IMG/VR virus record: IMGVR_UViG_3300031673_000071
Span: 1 to 50,576 of that record
DNA from: a virus
Reading direction: 5' to 3' (one strand)
DNA length: 50,576 nucleotides
Each line of letters opens with the position of its first letter. Position 1 is the first letter of the stretch. Shown piece after piece: positions 1 to 7,026 of this stretch. Below the pieces are notes generated by a model. The model did no database searches. It saw nothing but the letters and a program-made list of their open reading frames with translations, and was not told the origin of the DNA. The translations under genes were made by a program, and so were the position numbers.

Positions 1-140
1 ATATTGATGGGAATCCAACAAACAACCACGTATCTAATTTAAGATGGTGTACTATGATGGAGAATCAAAACTTCCCATTGGCTATAAAGAATAAAATAGG
101 CATAAACTCTAAAGATTCTAACTATAGATATAAGATAGAT
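1..140. repeat. Left copy of 140-bp terminal repeat
   Basis: The first 140 bases recur at 50437-50576 with one difference: G at 127 is A at 50563, changing an Arg codon to Lys in the HNH reading frame. Reading from the right end into the left end keeps one intact open frame, so this is the overlap of a circular or circularly permuted molecule rather than a gene duplication. The mismatch may be a population variant or a sequencing error. Confidence 0.95.
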
Positions 141-350
141 AGAAATGATAATCCGTTTTGTAAGCCAATTATTCAATTAGATTTAAACTTTAAGTTTGTA
201 AAAGAATACAGATCTATGGCTGACGCTTCAGAGGCGTTAAATATAAAGGCATACAATATATCTAAAGTATGTTCTGGAGTTAAAAATAAAACTAAGGGAT
301 TCATTTTTATGCATAAAAAAGATTACGATGGGATTAAAAATAACAGATAG
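1..350 (+). CDS. HNH homing-type endonuclease, C-terminal part (gene continues from 50211)
   Basis: The first complete codon is at base 3. Joined across the circle with 50211-50436, the gene encodes about 191 residues. This part completes the HNH motif (IDGNPTNNHVSNLRW, starting in the right-hand copy) and then carries a NUMOD1-like DNA-binding region (PIIQLDLNFKFVKEY, then SMADASEALNI and the GVKNKTKGF end). The stop overlaps the start of the large terminase gene by 23 bases. HNH genes beside terminases are common in phages and some assist packaging; with NUMOD4 and NUMOD1 modules this one looks more like a homing endonuclease. Whether it is mobile or a packaging partner cannot be decided here. 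Confidence 0.85.
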   Translation, partial: IDGNPTNNHVSNLRWCTMMENQNFPLAIKNKIGINSKDSNYRYKIDRNDNPFCKPIIQLDLNFKFVKEYRSMADASEALNIKAYNISKVCSGVKNKTKGFIFMHKKDYDGIKNNR

Positions 351-1971
351 CGACCGCAAATTAATGCAATCGTGGAAGGACGATTGGGTAAGATTTGCCT
401 ATGATGTAATGCAAGTACGCCCTTCCGAATGGCAACAGGAAGGATTGCATATGATACAGCACAACAAGAGAACTTCTTTCTGTTCAGCCACAAGTATGGG
501 CAAGGATTGGCTTGGTTCGCTTGCTTCATGGTGCTTTCTTTTACTCACTCCTGACTTCGATGCGAACGGAATACTTCAGACGGCCTTAGTTATTAATACA
601 GGTCCGTCCGCGGCTCAGGTTAATACTATCATGTTAGGAGAATTGAAATCTAAATTTTACGGATCTGCTTTACCTAAATTAGTAAAGGCCGGACTATGGG
701 ATTTTAAATTAACTCAGAAAGGCGTTCATTTCAATATACCTTCTGGAATGGAAGAAAATCCAAAGTTCGGGAATTATGCAAAATGGTCACTCGAAGCATT
801 CAAGGGTGATGAATACAATACTGAAAGGTGGACCGGATACCACAATGAAAACATTATGGTAGTTGCTACCGAGGCTTCGGGCTTACCTCCATTGATTTAT
901 GAAGGAATTGAAGGATGTTTGCAAAATAATTCAAGATTAGTTCTACTGCACAATCCAAATTTTTCTCAAGGCGAGGCTTACGAATCGATGAAGGATCCGC
1001 AGTATAAATCAAAACGGATACCGGCGTTCGAATCTGATAATTTTAAATTGGGTAAACAAATGTATGATGGAATTATCACTCCTGATGAATATCAAAAATT
1101 AAGATATCCAGGGCAATTAGATTATTCGTGGGTGAAGGATCGAGTGAATAAAAAAGGTTGGACTATTAAAATAAACGAGTCAGAAAAGGATTTATCAAAA
1201 CATGATTTCGAATTTGAAGGTAAATGGTATAGGCCATCAAGAGTTTGTAAAATCAAGATACTTGCAGTACATCCCGAAAGCTCAGATGAGAATTTAATAC
1301 CGCTCAGTTGGATTGAAGCGGCTCAGGATAGGTGGTTGGAAGCTACTGAAAAAGGAATAGAACACTCAAAAGGGATAAGAGGCGTTGATGTATCAGGTCA
1401 AGGAAGAGATTCAACCGTATTCATAGACCGATACGGCGACTACGTAGCGCATCCAAGAGTAATCATACCATTAAAGCCGGAAACTGCTCACATGGAAACG
1501 TCTGCACATATCAATAAAGATGCAAAACTATTCGAAGCTATTAATATTGATACGATTGGAGAGGGAAGCGGTGTTTTCTCTGGATGTAAAGAGGCTGGAA
1601 TAGACAACGTTTATTCATTTAAGAACTCTTACGGAGCTAAGGGGCTAACTGACATTACCGGAACAATGAAGTTTAAGAACATGAGAGCTTACGTTCATTG
1701 GGCTTTGAGAGACGCTTTAAATCCTCAATTCGATGCTAAATTAATGCTACCGCCCTCAGATGAACTAAAAGCGCAATTGGCAGAGATTAAATACATGTAC
1801 GACAGAAAGACAGGTGAATTAATAATAGAGCCAAAGGATGAGTTGTCGTCTAGACTGGGTGGTTCTCCAGATGAGTCTGACGCATTAACTCAAACTTTTG
1901 CGCCTAAAGAAAGACTTATCGCAGCAATTCAAAAGAAATCCTACCGGCCTTCGCCTGGTGCTTTTGGGTGA
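328..1971 (+). CDS. terL: Terminase large subunit
   Basis: This is the ATP-driven DNA packaging motor and headful/cos nuclease, 547 residues. A Walker A-like stretch SATSMGKD lies at residues 53-60 and a Walker B/catalytic stretch IMVVATEASG at 176-185 (Glu182). The C-terminal RNase H-like nuclease has GVDVSGQGRDSTV (Asp354), DTIGEGSG (Asp408, Glu412) and GGSPDESDA (Asp515, Asp518), which gives the expected acidic cluster. The ATG at 328 lies inside the end of the HNH gene, indicating translational coupling. The small subunit is not adjacent: the best candidate is 45506-46015, about 4.7 kb upstream across the circle. Confidence 0.93.
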   Translation: MGLKITDSDRKLMQSWKDDWVRFAYDVMQVRPSEWQQEGLHMIQHNKRTSFCSATSMGKDWLGSLASWCFLLLTPDFDANGILQTALVINTGPSAAQVNTIMLGELKSKFYGSALPKLVKAGLWDFKLTQKGVHFNIPSGMEENPKFGNYAKWSLEAFKGDEYNTERWTGYHNENIMVVATEASGLPPLIYEGIEGCLQNNSRLVLLHNPNFSQGEAYESMKDPQYKSKRIPAFESDNFKLGKQMYDGIITPDEYQKLRYPGQLDYSWVKDRVNKKGWTIKINESEKDLSKHDFEFEGKWYRPSRVCKIKILAVHPESSDENLIPLSWIEAAQDRWLEATEKGIEHSKGIRGVDVSGQGRDSTVFIDRYGDYVAHPRVIIPLKPETAHMETSAHINKDAKLFEAINIDTIGEGSGVFSGCKEAGIDNVYSFKNSYGAKGLTDITGTMKFKNMRAYVHWALRDALNPQFDAKLMLPPSDELKAQLAEIKYMYDRKTGELIIEPKDELSSRLGGSPDESDALTQTFAPKERLIAAIQKKSYRPSPGAFG

Positions 1972-1991
1972 TATTTAAAAAAATAAAAACA

Positions 1992-2144
1992 ATGGATGAC
2001 TTAAAAATAATTGATGAGCATATAATTATCCGTGAGACTATCGGATATAAAGCACTGGAAAACATAGAGGTTTGTGACATTCCAAATGTGATTAAATTTT
2101 TAAAAATCGTATTTAATTACACTAAAATGAAAAATATTAATTAA
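1992..2144 (+). CDS. Small hypothetical protein, 50 aa
   Basis: This short frame begins MDDLKIIDEHII, 20 bases after the terminase stop and on the same strand, so it could be read from the same message. It has no recognised domain, no signal peptide and no membrane segment. A promoter starts within its last codons' downstream region (TTTG at 2149), which suggests that it closes the terminase transcription unit. Confidence 0.45.
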   Translation: MDDLKIIDEHIIIRETIGYKALENIEVCDIPNVIKFLKIVFNYTKMKNIN

Positions 2145-2148
2145 AATG

Positions 2149-2180
2149 TTTGCATAGTTAATGCTTTTGTTTTATCTTTA
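2149..2180 (+). promoter_or_regulatory. Bacteroidota-type promoter
   Basis: TTTG at 2149-2152, 20 bases, then TATCTTTA at 2173-2180 matches the TTTG-N19/20-TAnnTTTG consensus except for the last base. It would start a message about 40 bases before the small-gene run beginning at 2221. Confidence 0.65.
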
Positions 2181-2220
2181 CAGTAGAAAGAAACGATAAT
2201 AACACTTAAAATTAAAGATC

Positions 2221-2400
2221 ATGCCAACAATTATTAACAGATACGAATTAGCCACGATAGCTATTAAAGCTAAAGGATACGAGCCAAACTCCGAAGAGGG
2301 GCAAATATTAAGGTCTGTATACACCGAAGAGGATTTATTGAATGAGCTAGGTTTTTTTATCAAATTTGACAAGGGTCGTTACACAACATTTAGCAGTTAA
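2221..2400 (+). CDS. Small hypothetical protein, 59 aa
   Basis: The frame begins MPTIINRYELATIAIKAKGY and is the first gene behind the promoter at 2149-2180. The leader ends in ACTTAAAATTAAAGATC, and a similar AACTAAAGATC precedes the next gene, so these leaders are related. The product is soluble and of unknown function. Confidence 0.6.
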   Translation: MPTIINRYELATIAIKAKGYEPNSEEGQILRSVYTEEDLLNELGFFIKFDKGRYTTFSS

Positions 2401-2411
2401 AACTAAAGATC

Positions 2412-2588
2412 ATGAAAAAATACACAGATTACCTCGATATTAGAATTCAAAATTTAATGTTCAATGCTAGCACAAAAGAAGAATTAAATGAGCTGAAAAT
2501 ATTAATGAGCTTAAGACAGTATGTAAATTTCATCTCTCTTGCATTTTATGCAGTATTAGCATTCTCAATATTCGCAACAATTTTCTAA
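2412..2588 (+). CDS. Small membrane-anchored protein, 58 aa
   Basis: A charged N-terminal half (MKKYTDYLDIRIQN) is followed by one hydrophobic segment at about residues 39-58 (FISLAFYAVLAFSIFATIF) running to the C-terminus, which suggests a tail-anchored inner-membrane peptide. It lies 11 bases after the previous gene and has the same AACTAAAGATC leader. Function unknown. Confidence 0.55.
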   Translation: MKKYTDYLDIRIQNLMFNASTKEELNELKILMSLRQYVNFISLAFYAVLAFSIFATIF

Positions 2589-2598
2589 AAAAAACATC

Positions 2599-2772
2599 AT
2601 GAAAAAATTAATCGAAAAAGCAGGATCTAGGGAGTTAGCATTAATGTTGGTTGATCAGCAGATCGATGAAATAAACAGGACTCTTAGATTATTTAGTTTA
2701 AACACAAAAACTAAAGATCATTACAGTAAAAAGTTAGACAAGTTGAACAGGTATAAAAATCAGTTATCATGA
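2599..2772 (+). CDS. Small hypothetical helical protein, 57 aa
   Basis: This is a Lys/Glu-rich, probably helical peptide beginning MKKLIEKAGSRELALML. Its TGA overlaps the ATG of the next gene (ATGA at 2769-2772), which indicates translational coupling. No domain recognised. Confidence 0.55.
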   Translation: MKKLIEKAGSRELALMLVDQQIDEINRTLRLFSLNTKTKDHYSKKLDKLNRYKNQLS

Positions 2773-3098
2773 AAAGTACAATAGAAGAAGCGTATGTAGC
2801 TTATCAATTAGGGCAATTTGATACATTTAACGAAGCTCTGAAGTATCATCACAGATTGAGTTGTTTAATTTCTGAAGGGATGGAGCAACTTTCGAACGAA
2901 GAAATGAAGAATTGCACAGCTAATTCGGAACAAGGCAGATCATTAGCAAAGAAGAATCTCGAATTTGAATATCCATTCTTACTTATTAAAAGAGGATTTA
3001 TCTGGATGGAATCAAATATGAATTGGGTTATTATCGGTGGATGTGTAGTATTGGCTTTGATTGCCCTATGTGGATTAAGTACGGGGGGGTTGAGATGA
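2769..3098 (+). CDS. Hypothetical protein with C-terminal membrane segment, 109 aa
   Basis: The N-terminal 75 residues are polar (STIEEAYVAYQLGQFDTFNEAL). A single membrane helix follows at about residues 84-105 (WVIIGGCVVLALIALCGL), with a very short tail after it. The start overlaps the stop of the preceding gene and the stop overlaps the start of the following one (ATGA at 3095), so it sits in a coupled cluster. Function unknown. Confidence 0.6.
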   Translation: MKSTIEEAYVAYQLGQFDTFNEALKYHHRLSCLISEGMEQLSNEEMKNCTANSEQGRSLAKKNLEFEYPFLLIKRGFIWMESNMNWVIIGGCVVLALIALCGLSTGGLR

Positions 3099-3262
3099 AA
3101 AAAGAAACACTATGTCCTGAATGTAGATACCCAATGGAGCCTTTCCTAATAAAGAAAGGTGGGGTTTACAAAAGAAGAATAGAAAAGATGAAATGTGAAT
3201 GTTGCGGACACGAGGAGTTAAAGAGATCCGCAAAAGAGTTTAATGATGATTTAAATATTTAA
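3095..3262 (+). CDS. Small zinc-ribbon protein, 55 aa
   Basis: I chose the ATG at 3095 because it overlaps the upstream stop as ATGA; a longer in-frame extension lies inside the preceding gene. Two Cys pairs, CPEC near residues 7-10 and CECC near 34-37, separated by a basic stretch, form a likely zinc ribbon. Such peptides are often nucleic-acid binding, but the role is unknown. Confidence 0.6.
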   Translation: MKKETLCPECRYPMEPFLIKKGGVYKRRIEKMKCECCGHEELKRSAKEFNDDLNI

Positions 3263-3265
3263 AAG

Positions 3266-3397
3266 ATGAAGTACGAATGTATAAGCTGTAAGCACATTTT
3301 AGAACAATCTGAATTAATACCATTTAATTGTGGCAATCATAAAATACACGCATGCCCGAAATGTAAAGGTAGAAGATTTTATATTTTAGTGGATTAG
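3266..3397 (+). CDS. Small zinc-ribbon protein, 43 aa
   Basis: MKYECISCKH followed by ACPKCKGRRF gives two CxxC knuckles, a compact zinc ribbon. It starts three bases after the previous stop. It is the last gene before the noncoding RNA unit. Function unknown. Confidence 0.55.
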   Translation: MKYECISCKHILEQSELIPFNCGNHKIHACPKCKGRRFYILVD

Positions 3398-3398
3398 G

Positions 3399-3431
3399 TT
3401 GCAATTAATTAAATTATTATTAGTATATTTG
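3399..3431 (+). promoter_or_regulatory. Promoter of the noncoding RNA unit
   Basis: TTG at 3399-3401, 22 bases, then TATATTTG at 3424-3431. There is no protein gene until 4046, so the transcript would be the structured RNA cluster ending at the terminator near 4001. Confidence 0.6.
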
Positions 3432-3456
3432 TTGAGTAAGGTTTAAAAGAATATTA

Positions 3457-3484
3457 CCAATCGCAATGTGGTTGTTGCGGTTGG
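3457..3484 (+). other. Strong hairpin before tRNA-like element 1
   Basis: CCAATCGCAA (3457-3466) pairs with TTGCGGTTGG (3475-3484): ten pairs with one G-U and an 8-base loop. It stands four bases before the tRNA-like element and is not followed by a T run, so it is unlikely to be a terminator. A 5' cap of the RNA or a processing signal is plausible. Confidence 0.6.
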
Positions 3485-3488
3485 ATTT

Positions 3489-3560
3489 GGGGATATAGCT
3501 CAGAATGGTCAGAGCGAGGGTAGCTCCCGTAGCGCGTAGGTTCGAATCCTACTATCTCCA
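3489..3560 (+). tRNA. tRNA-like element 1, defective anticodon arm
   Basis: The acceptor stem GGGGATA/TATCTCC (3489-3495, 3553-3559), D-arm GCTC/GAGC with a GG-containing loop, and T-arm GTAGG-TTCGAAT-CCTAC are all well formed, with A as discriminator. Between the D- and T-arms there are only 20 bases instead of the usual 22 or 23, and no 5-bp anticodon stem can form; the best is GGG-TAGCT-CCC. It is therefore probably not a decoding tRNA. Intact acceptor and T-arms would still be seen by RNase P and 3'-end processing enzymes, so a punctuation role beside the tmRNA is possible. Confidence 0.6.
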
Positions 3561-3653
3561 CAATTAAAGTTCGTTGAATTTCATAAACACTATTTTTGGA
3601 CGAGGGTTCGATCCCCTCCACCTCCACAACACAATTAAAAGGTACGTGGTTTT

Positions 3654-3688
3654 TGCCGAAGGAAGAACACGATAAAATAAAGTCGGCA
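3654..3688 (+). other. Hairpin in the tmRNA intervening segment
   Basis: TGCCGA (3654-3659) pairs with TCGGCA (3683-3688) inside the spacer that separates the two tRNA halves. In known permuted tmRNAs the intervening segment is removed by processing; this hairpin may shape that cleavage. The pairing is short, so the evidence is modest. Confidence 0.45.
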
Positions 3689-3811
3689 CAATACGGGGGT
3701 GACGTGGATTTTGACAAGATAGGTTAGTTGATGTTATGAGATCTTTAGTTAATAATAAAATTCAATAACACACAATTGAAAATGGTAGCGTAAGACGCAA
3801 TCTTTTCAGTC

Positions 3812-3832
3812 TGGCAACTCGACAGTAGTTGC
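3812..3832 (+). other. Hairpin near the 3' end of the tmRNA coding piece
   Basis: GCAACT (3814-3819) and AGTTGC (3827-3832) pair perfectly with a 7-base loop. It follows the possible tag and stop hairpin and directly precedes tRNA-like element 2, so it may cap the 3' end of the coding piece. Confidence 0.5.
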
Positions 3833-3835
3833 AAA

Positions 3836-3906
3836 TGATCTAAAAGTGTTAAGGCTACACACAAGGCTAGCGCAGTGTATTTAGGGTTCGAATCCCGTTA
3901 GATCAC
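3836..3906 (+). tRNA. tRNA-like element 2, degenerate
   Basis: TGATCTA (3836-3842) pairs with TAGATCA (3899-3905), a D-arm-like GTGT-TAAGGCT-ACAC follows, and the T-loop TTCGAAT is intact. However, the T-stem has only three G-C pairs (the outer two are mismatched) and no anticodon stem is evident. It is a decayed tRNA or a tRNA mimic. Its position right after the tmRNA coding piece mirrors element 1 before the acceptor piece. Confidence 0.4.
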
Positions 3907-3967
3907 AAACCGAAAAATCAAAATCAATCGGTATAATTCCGCCACAATACGGAGCCGATTATTAAAA

Positions 3968-4002
3968 AATCCACCCCATTAATTTGGTGTGGATTTTTTT
4001 TT
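3968..4002 (+). terminator. Terminator of the noncoding RNA unit
   Basis: AATCCAC (3968-3974) pairs with GTGGATT (about 3988-3995), with an inner CC/GG, followed by nine T residues. The hairpin overlaps the upstream element of the next promoter (TTTG 3983-3986). Confidence 0.75.
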
Positions 4003-4011
4003 GTATCTTTG
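3983..4011 (+). promoter_or_regulatory. Promoter of the tail-fibre/portal unit
   Basis: TTTG at 3983-3986, 17 bases, then TATCTTTG at 4004-4011, 35 bases before the first tail-fibre start codon. Confidence 0.7.
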
Positions 4012-4045
4012 TTAAAATGAGTTTTTTAATTTAAATATTTAAATT

Positions 4046-7006
4046 ATGTCAGTAAAAGTTTACAAATCAGGCAATCTTATCCTAGTCGAAGAGTCTGGGA
4101 AAGATACCGTACCATTAAATCCTCAAGCTACTGATCTTTATTGCGCAGGTGACACGTTAGGATTTCAAAACAGCACTAAAGGTTATAATAAATTCCTAGG
4201 ACATTGGAATCAGATCATAAAAGATACTGATTTAGCATGTACTAGTCTTCAAGACGCTATTGACTATTTAGCGCTTTTTTTTAAAGCCTCATCTGCGGGT
4301 GGGGCTGAATTAACAAGTGATGCAGAATTTTCATCTGGAATAGTTAGTGATAAAGCTCCAACAGCAAAACAATCTAAAGATTACACAGATAGTATTGCGG
4401 CTGCTGGTGGTATAAATCCAAGCGTATTCGTTCCAACTTCTTCTTCTGATTTCACTGCCCCTAGTGCTTTAAATGCAAGTAAAACGTGGGAGTTGCAAAC
4501 TGACATTACCTTAACAGGTGATGCCACATTATTAGAAGGAATTGATCTTAAAGCCGTTGGTGGAAGAATTCATTTAAATGGATTTACTTTGACAGGTGTT
4601 AGTACAAGATTGATTCCTGATAATATGGAGGTTCTAATTAATGCATTTTCAGGCACTTTAGCAGGGTCTTGGTTGCCACCGCACACATTATACACTACCA
4701 ATATAGGCGCTAATCCTAACGGATTAATCACTACGGACAATTATAATGCTCTTAAAAACTTCTTATTTGTTAGAAATCAAGTCTCAGGGCGTTATGTTTT
4801 TACTCCTGGGCATTATTATGTTGATATTCCTGCCCGACAAACTTTAATTAGAGATGAACCTACAGGTTTAGTTTTTGGTAATGGGGTAAATGACATTGAC
4901 GTTTTCATGGGTGGGTCTAAGATTCAGATGATCCCAAATGACTTAGATTCAGGGTCTTTACTTACGATATACAATACAGATAGATACAAGTTTGAAGGTG
5001 GTGAATTAATTGGAGATTATGATTCTCATGTGGGTTCTTTAAAAGAGTTTTATGCAGGTATTCATATTACCACCGCAGCGTATAATGGGGAAATTAGAAA
5101 TATGAACATTCATGATTTCCAAGGTGATGGAATTTATGCGGACGGGGATACCCAATTTACGAATTACATAAAAGGTTCAGCTATTGGAACAGGAGTTGCG
5201 ACAATGATACAAGGTGCAATTTCTGATCTTGGAGTAATAGATACTACCGATACTGCGTACGCCTATACGGATAACATTATTGATATTGGTAAATCTCAAT
5301 TCGTTAGAGCTAAAGAATTAAGTGGTATTAATTTCTTTGCCTTAACTGGAAGTTCTTTCGGTGGATGGGCTGGAATGAAATATCCTAGATATCGGATTGC
5401 TTATTATAATTCAGAAGGTGTTTTTCAGGAAAAGACTGGATGGTTAGATTTCTATTCGGCTATTACCAATTTTGGAGATTATCCAGGAGCGCGTGTAGAA
5501 ATAGACATGCCTGACGATTTAACTATAATGGATTTACAATTGCGAGCTGATTTAAATCCATCTGGTTTATATTTAAGCAATGTAAATTCCTGGAAGAATG
5601 GTAGACAAGGAGGTTCTAATCTCCCATGCCGAACAACTTGGGCAAATTCTAAAATCTATGAAAACGGAGGTAGGACTCCTGGATGTGGCATAGATATTGA
5701 AGATCAAAGACGTTCAGCTCGTGATTATAATTTTATAAATCTAACATTCCGAGATAATGCTGGGGGTGATATATTCCTAGTTGGTACAGAAGATGTTAAA
5801 ATAATGGGATGTACTTTCGATTGTGATACCAAGGTGGGTTGGAGTTATGGAGATACATGTATCGGTGCTGCGACTGCTAGAAATACGATTATAACAGGTA
5901 ATATTATTAAGCATGGTCGTGTTATTCTAGATAGAAACGACTCTTTTGATAATAACAAAACACTTAATGCTGAAATTTCTTTTACAGCAAATGGAAACAC
6001 CATTACAAATAATAAGTTTCACAATACAAAAATAATTTGTGATCAAGCCAGTACAGCAAATCGCGTTAAATCATTAGTAAAAGACAATAAATTTACTTAC
6101 GATGTTAACATGTTTGAGTACTTCGTTTCGGAGCGTTGTAATGGGGCTGATTGGATTAATAATGACTTCTTGTTAAATGATATCACAAAACTTTCTAATC
6201 TAGTTACTGATCCAGCATCCTGCAAAGTAACAATGAGAACAGCAGGAAGTTTCTTTGCAGCAATCGCCTCTGTTACTGGATTTGGTGGTAAGTGGGAAGG
6301 TAATAGAATCCTTGGCGGTTATGCTTACGAAACAGTCCATAGTGATTATCTTCAGGATACGGTGGTACCAATTATGGACATGAAAGATTCCATAATCGAA
6401 GGATCTATTTCTCCTCGATATGGTATGCCAATTTCCTTTGAGTGGGACAATGTGTATGTAGATGGATGGTGTAGATTTATGATGGAGCAATTCGGTAATG
6501 TATTATCTGATGATCGACCAGTGGCAAATATCAAGAATTCGACATTTATTGCTAAGGCCGGTAAATATCTAGGGACTAATACAGGATTCAATATATTGCG
6601 TACATATAGTCATAATGTCGATTTTAAATTTACTGGATGTTCATTTATAAACGAGAATGCCACTAGTGCCATAAGTTCAGCTAATAAATATATGAAGCTA
6701 AGTCATCTAGGTACCACTTTGTTCGATAACTGTACATTTTACAATGCAACACCGTTAGTGCTAGATTTTACTAATACACTAATATTCCCAGCACCATTAT
6801 TACCGATTACAATAATTGACCCTGTATTGACCAATGTATCTTTTGCATTAAGGGCAGGAGATAAATTATTGTTTACAAAAGCTGATATTAACATGCCAAT
6901 TTATAGCGATAATGACGATGCAGTAGCACAAGGGTATGAAGATGGCTATGCGTATAGAACTCCAAATGGTGCTGTGTCTCTTGTATATTATACTAGTGGG
7001 GATTAA
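4046..7006 (+). CDS. Tail fibre/tailspike with beta-helix-like body
   Basis: The product has 986 residues. The first ~80 residues (SVKVYKSGNLILVEESGKDT onward) match the start of the next gene, marking a shared virion-attachment module. Residues ~120-160 introduce a body of short repeated turns (DITLTGDATL, GRIHLNGFTLTG, NTIITGNIIKHG, NGNTITNNKFHN) typical of right-handed parallel beta-helix proteins of the pectate-lyase type. Such proteins in phage are receptor-binding fibres or polysaccharide-degrading tailspikes; I cannot pick out catalytic residues. It lies between terminase and portal, which is unusual for a fibre gene, and is read from its own promoter. Confidence 0.75.
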   Translation: MSVKVYKSGNLILVEESGKDTVPLNPQATDLYCAGDTLGFQNSTKGYNKFLGHWNQIIKDTDLACTSLQDAIDYLALFFKASSAGGAELTSDAEFSSGIVSDKAPTAKQSKDYTDSIAAAGGINPSVFVPTSSSDFTAPSALNASKTWELQTDITLTGDATLLEGIDLKAVGGRIHLNGFTLTGVSTRLIPDNMEVLINAFSGTLAGSWLPPHTLYTTNIGANPNGLITTDNYNALKNFLFVRNQVSGRYVFTPGHYYVDIPARQTLIRDEPTGLVFGNGVNDIDVFMGGSKIQMIPNDLDSGSLLTIYNTDRYKFEGGELIGDYDSHVGSLKEFYAGIHITTAAYNGEIRNMNIHDFQGDGIYADGDTQFTNYIKGSAIGTGVATMIQGAISDLGVIDTTDTAYAYTDNIIDIGKSQFVRAKELSGINFFALTGSSFGGWAGMKYPRYRIAYYNSEGVFQEKTGWLDFYSAITNFGDYPGARVEIDMPDDLTIMDLQLRADLNPSGLYLSNVNSWKNGRQGGSNLPCRTTWANSKIYENGGRTPGCGIDIEDQRRSARDYNFINLTFRDNAGGDIFLVGTEDVKIMGCTFDCDTKVGWSYGDTCIGAATARNTIITGNIIKHGRVILDRNDSFDNNKTLNAEISFTANGNTITNNKFHNTKIICDQASTANRVKSLVKDNKFTYDVNMFEYFVSERCNGADWINNDFLLNDITKLSNLVTDPASCKVTMRTAGSFFAAIASVTGFGGKWEGNRILGGYAYETVHSDYLQDTVVPIMDMKDSIIEGSISPRYGMPISFEWDNVYVDGWCRFMMEQFGNVLSDDRPVANIKNSTFIAKAGKYLGTNTGFNILRTYSHNVDFKFTGCSFINENATSAISSANKYMKLSHLGTTLFDNCTFYNATPLVLDFTNTLIFPAPLLPITIIDPVLTNVSFALRAGDKLLFTKADINMPIYSDNDDAVAQGYEDGYAYRTPNGAVSLVYYTSGD

Positions 7007-7026
7007 TTAAGAAATAAATAAAAAAT

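Larger units (their letters stand above)
3563..3835 (+). ncRNA. ssrA: Circularly permuted (two-piece) tmRNA
   Basis: tmRNA rescues stalled ribosomes by adding a degradation tag. The 3' tRNA half comes first: TTTTTGGAC then T-arm GAGGG-TTCGATC-CCCTC (3602-3618) and acceptor strand CACCTCC plus A (3619-3626). The 5' half follows after a 68-base spacer: GGGGGTG (3695-3701) then TGGATTTTGAC, the signature tmRNA start. The acceptor strands pair over 7 bp with one G-U. P2 also forms across the spacer: AAGATAG (3716-3722) with CTATTTT (3590-3596), and 3734-3742 with 3578-3586 over 9 bp. A possible tag frame ends at TAA 3791-3793. Outer boundaries are approximate. Permuted tmRNAs are known from alphaproteobacteria and some other groups, not, to my knowledge, from Bacteroidota phages. 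Confidence 0.78.

Noticed and set aside
3598-3626. The tmRNA 3' end alone as a phage attachment site (attP) for integration into host ssrA
   Set aside because: Many phages carry an ssrA 3' end for this purpose, but here the 5' tmRNA half also follows and pairs with it over three helices, and no integrase gene exists in the complete genome.
3454-3717. Open frame of 87 codons on the minus strand across the tRNA-like region
   Set aside because: It is antisense to well-formed tRNA and tmRNA structures, and such structured regions give spurious open frames.
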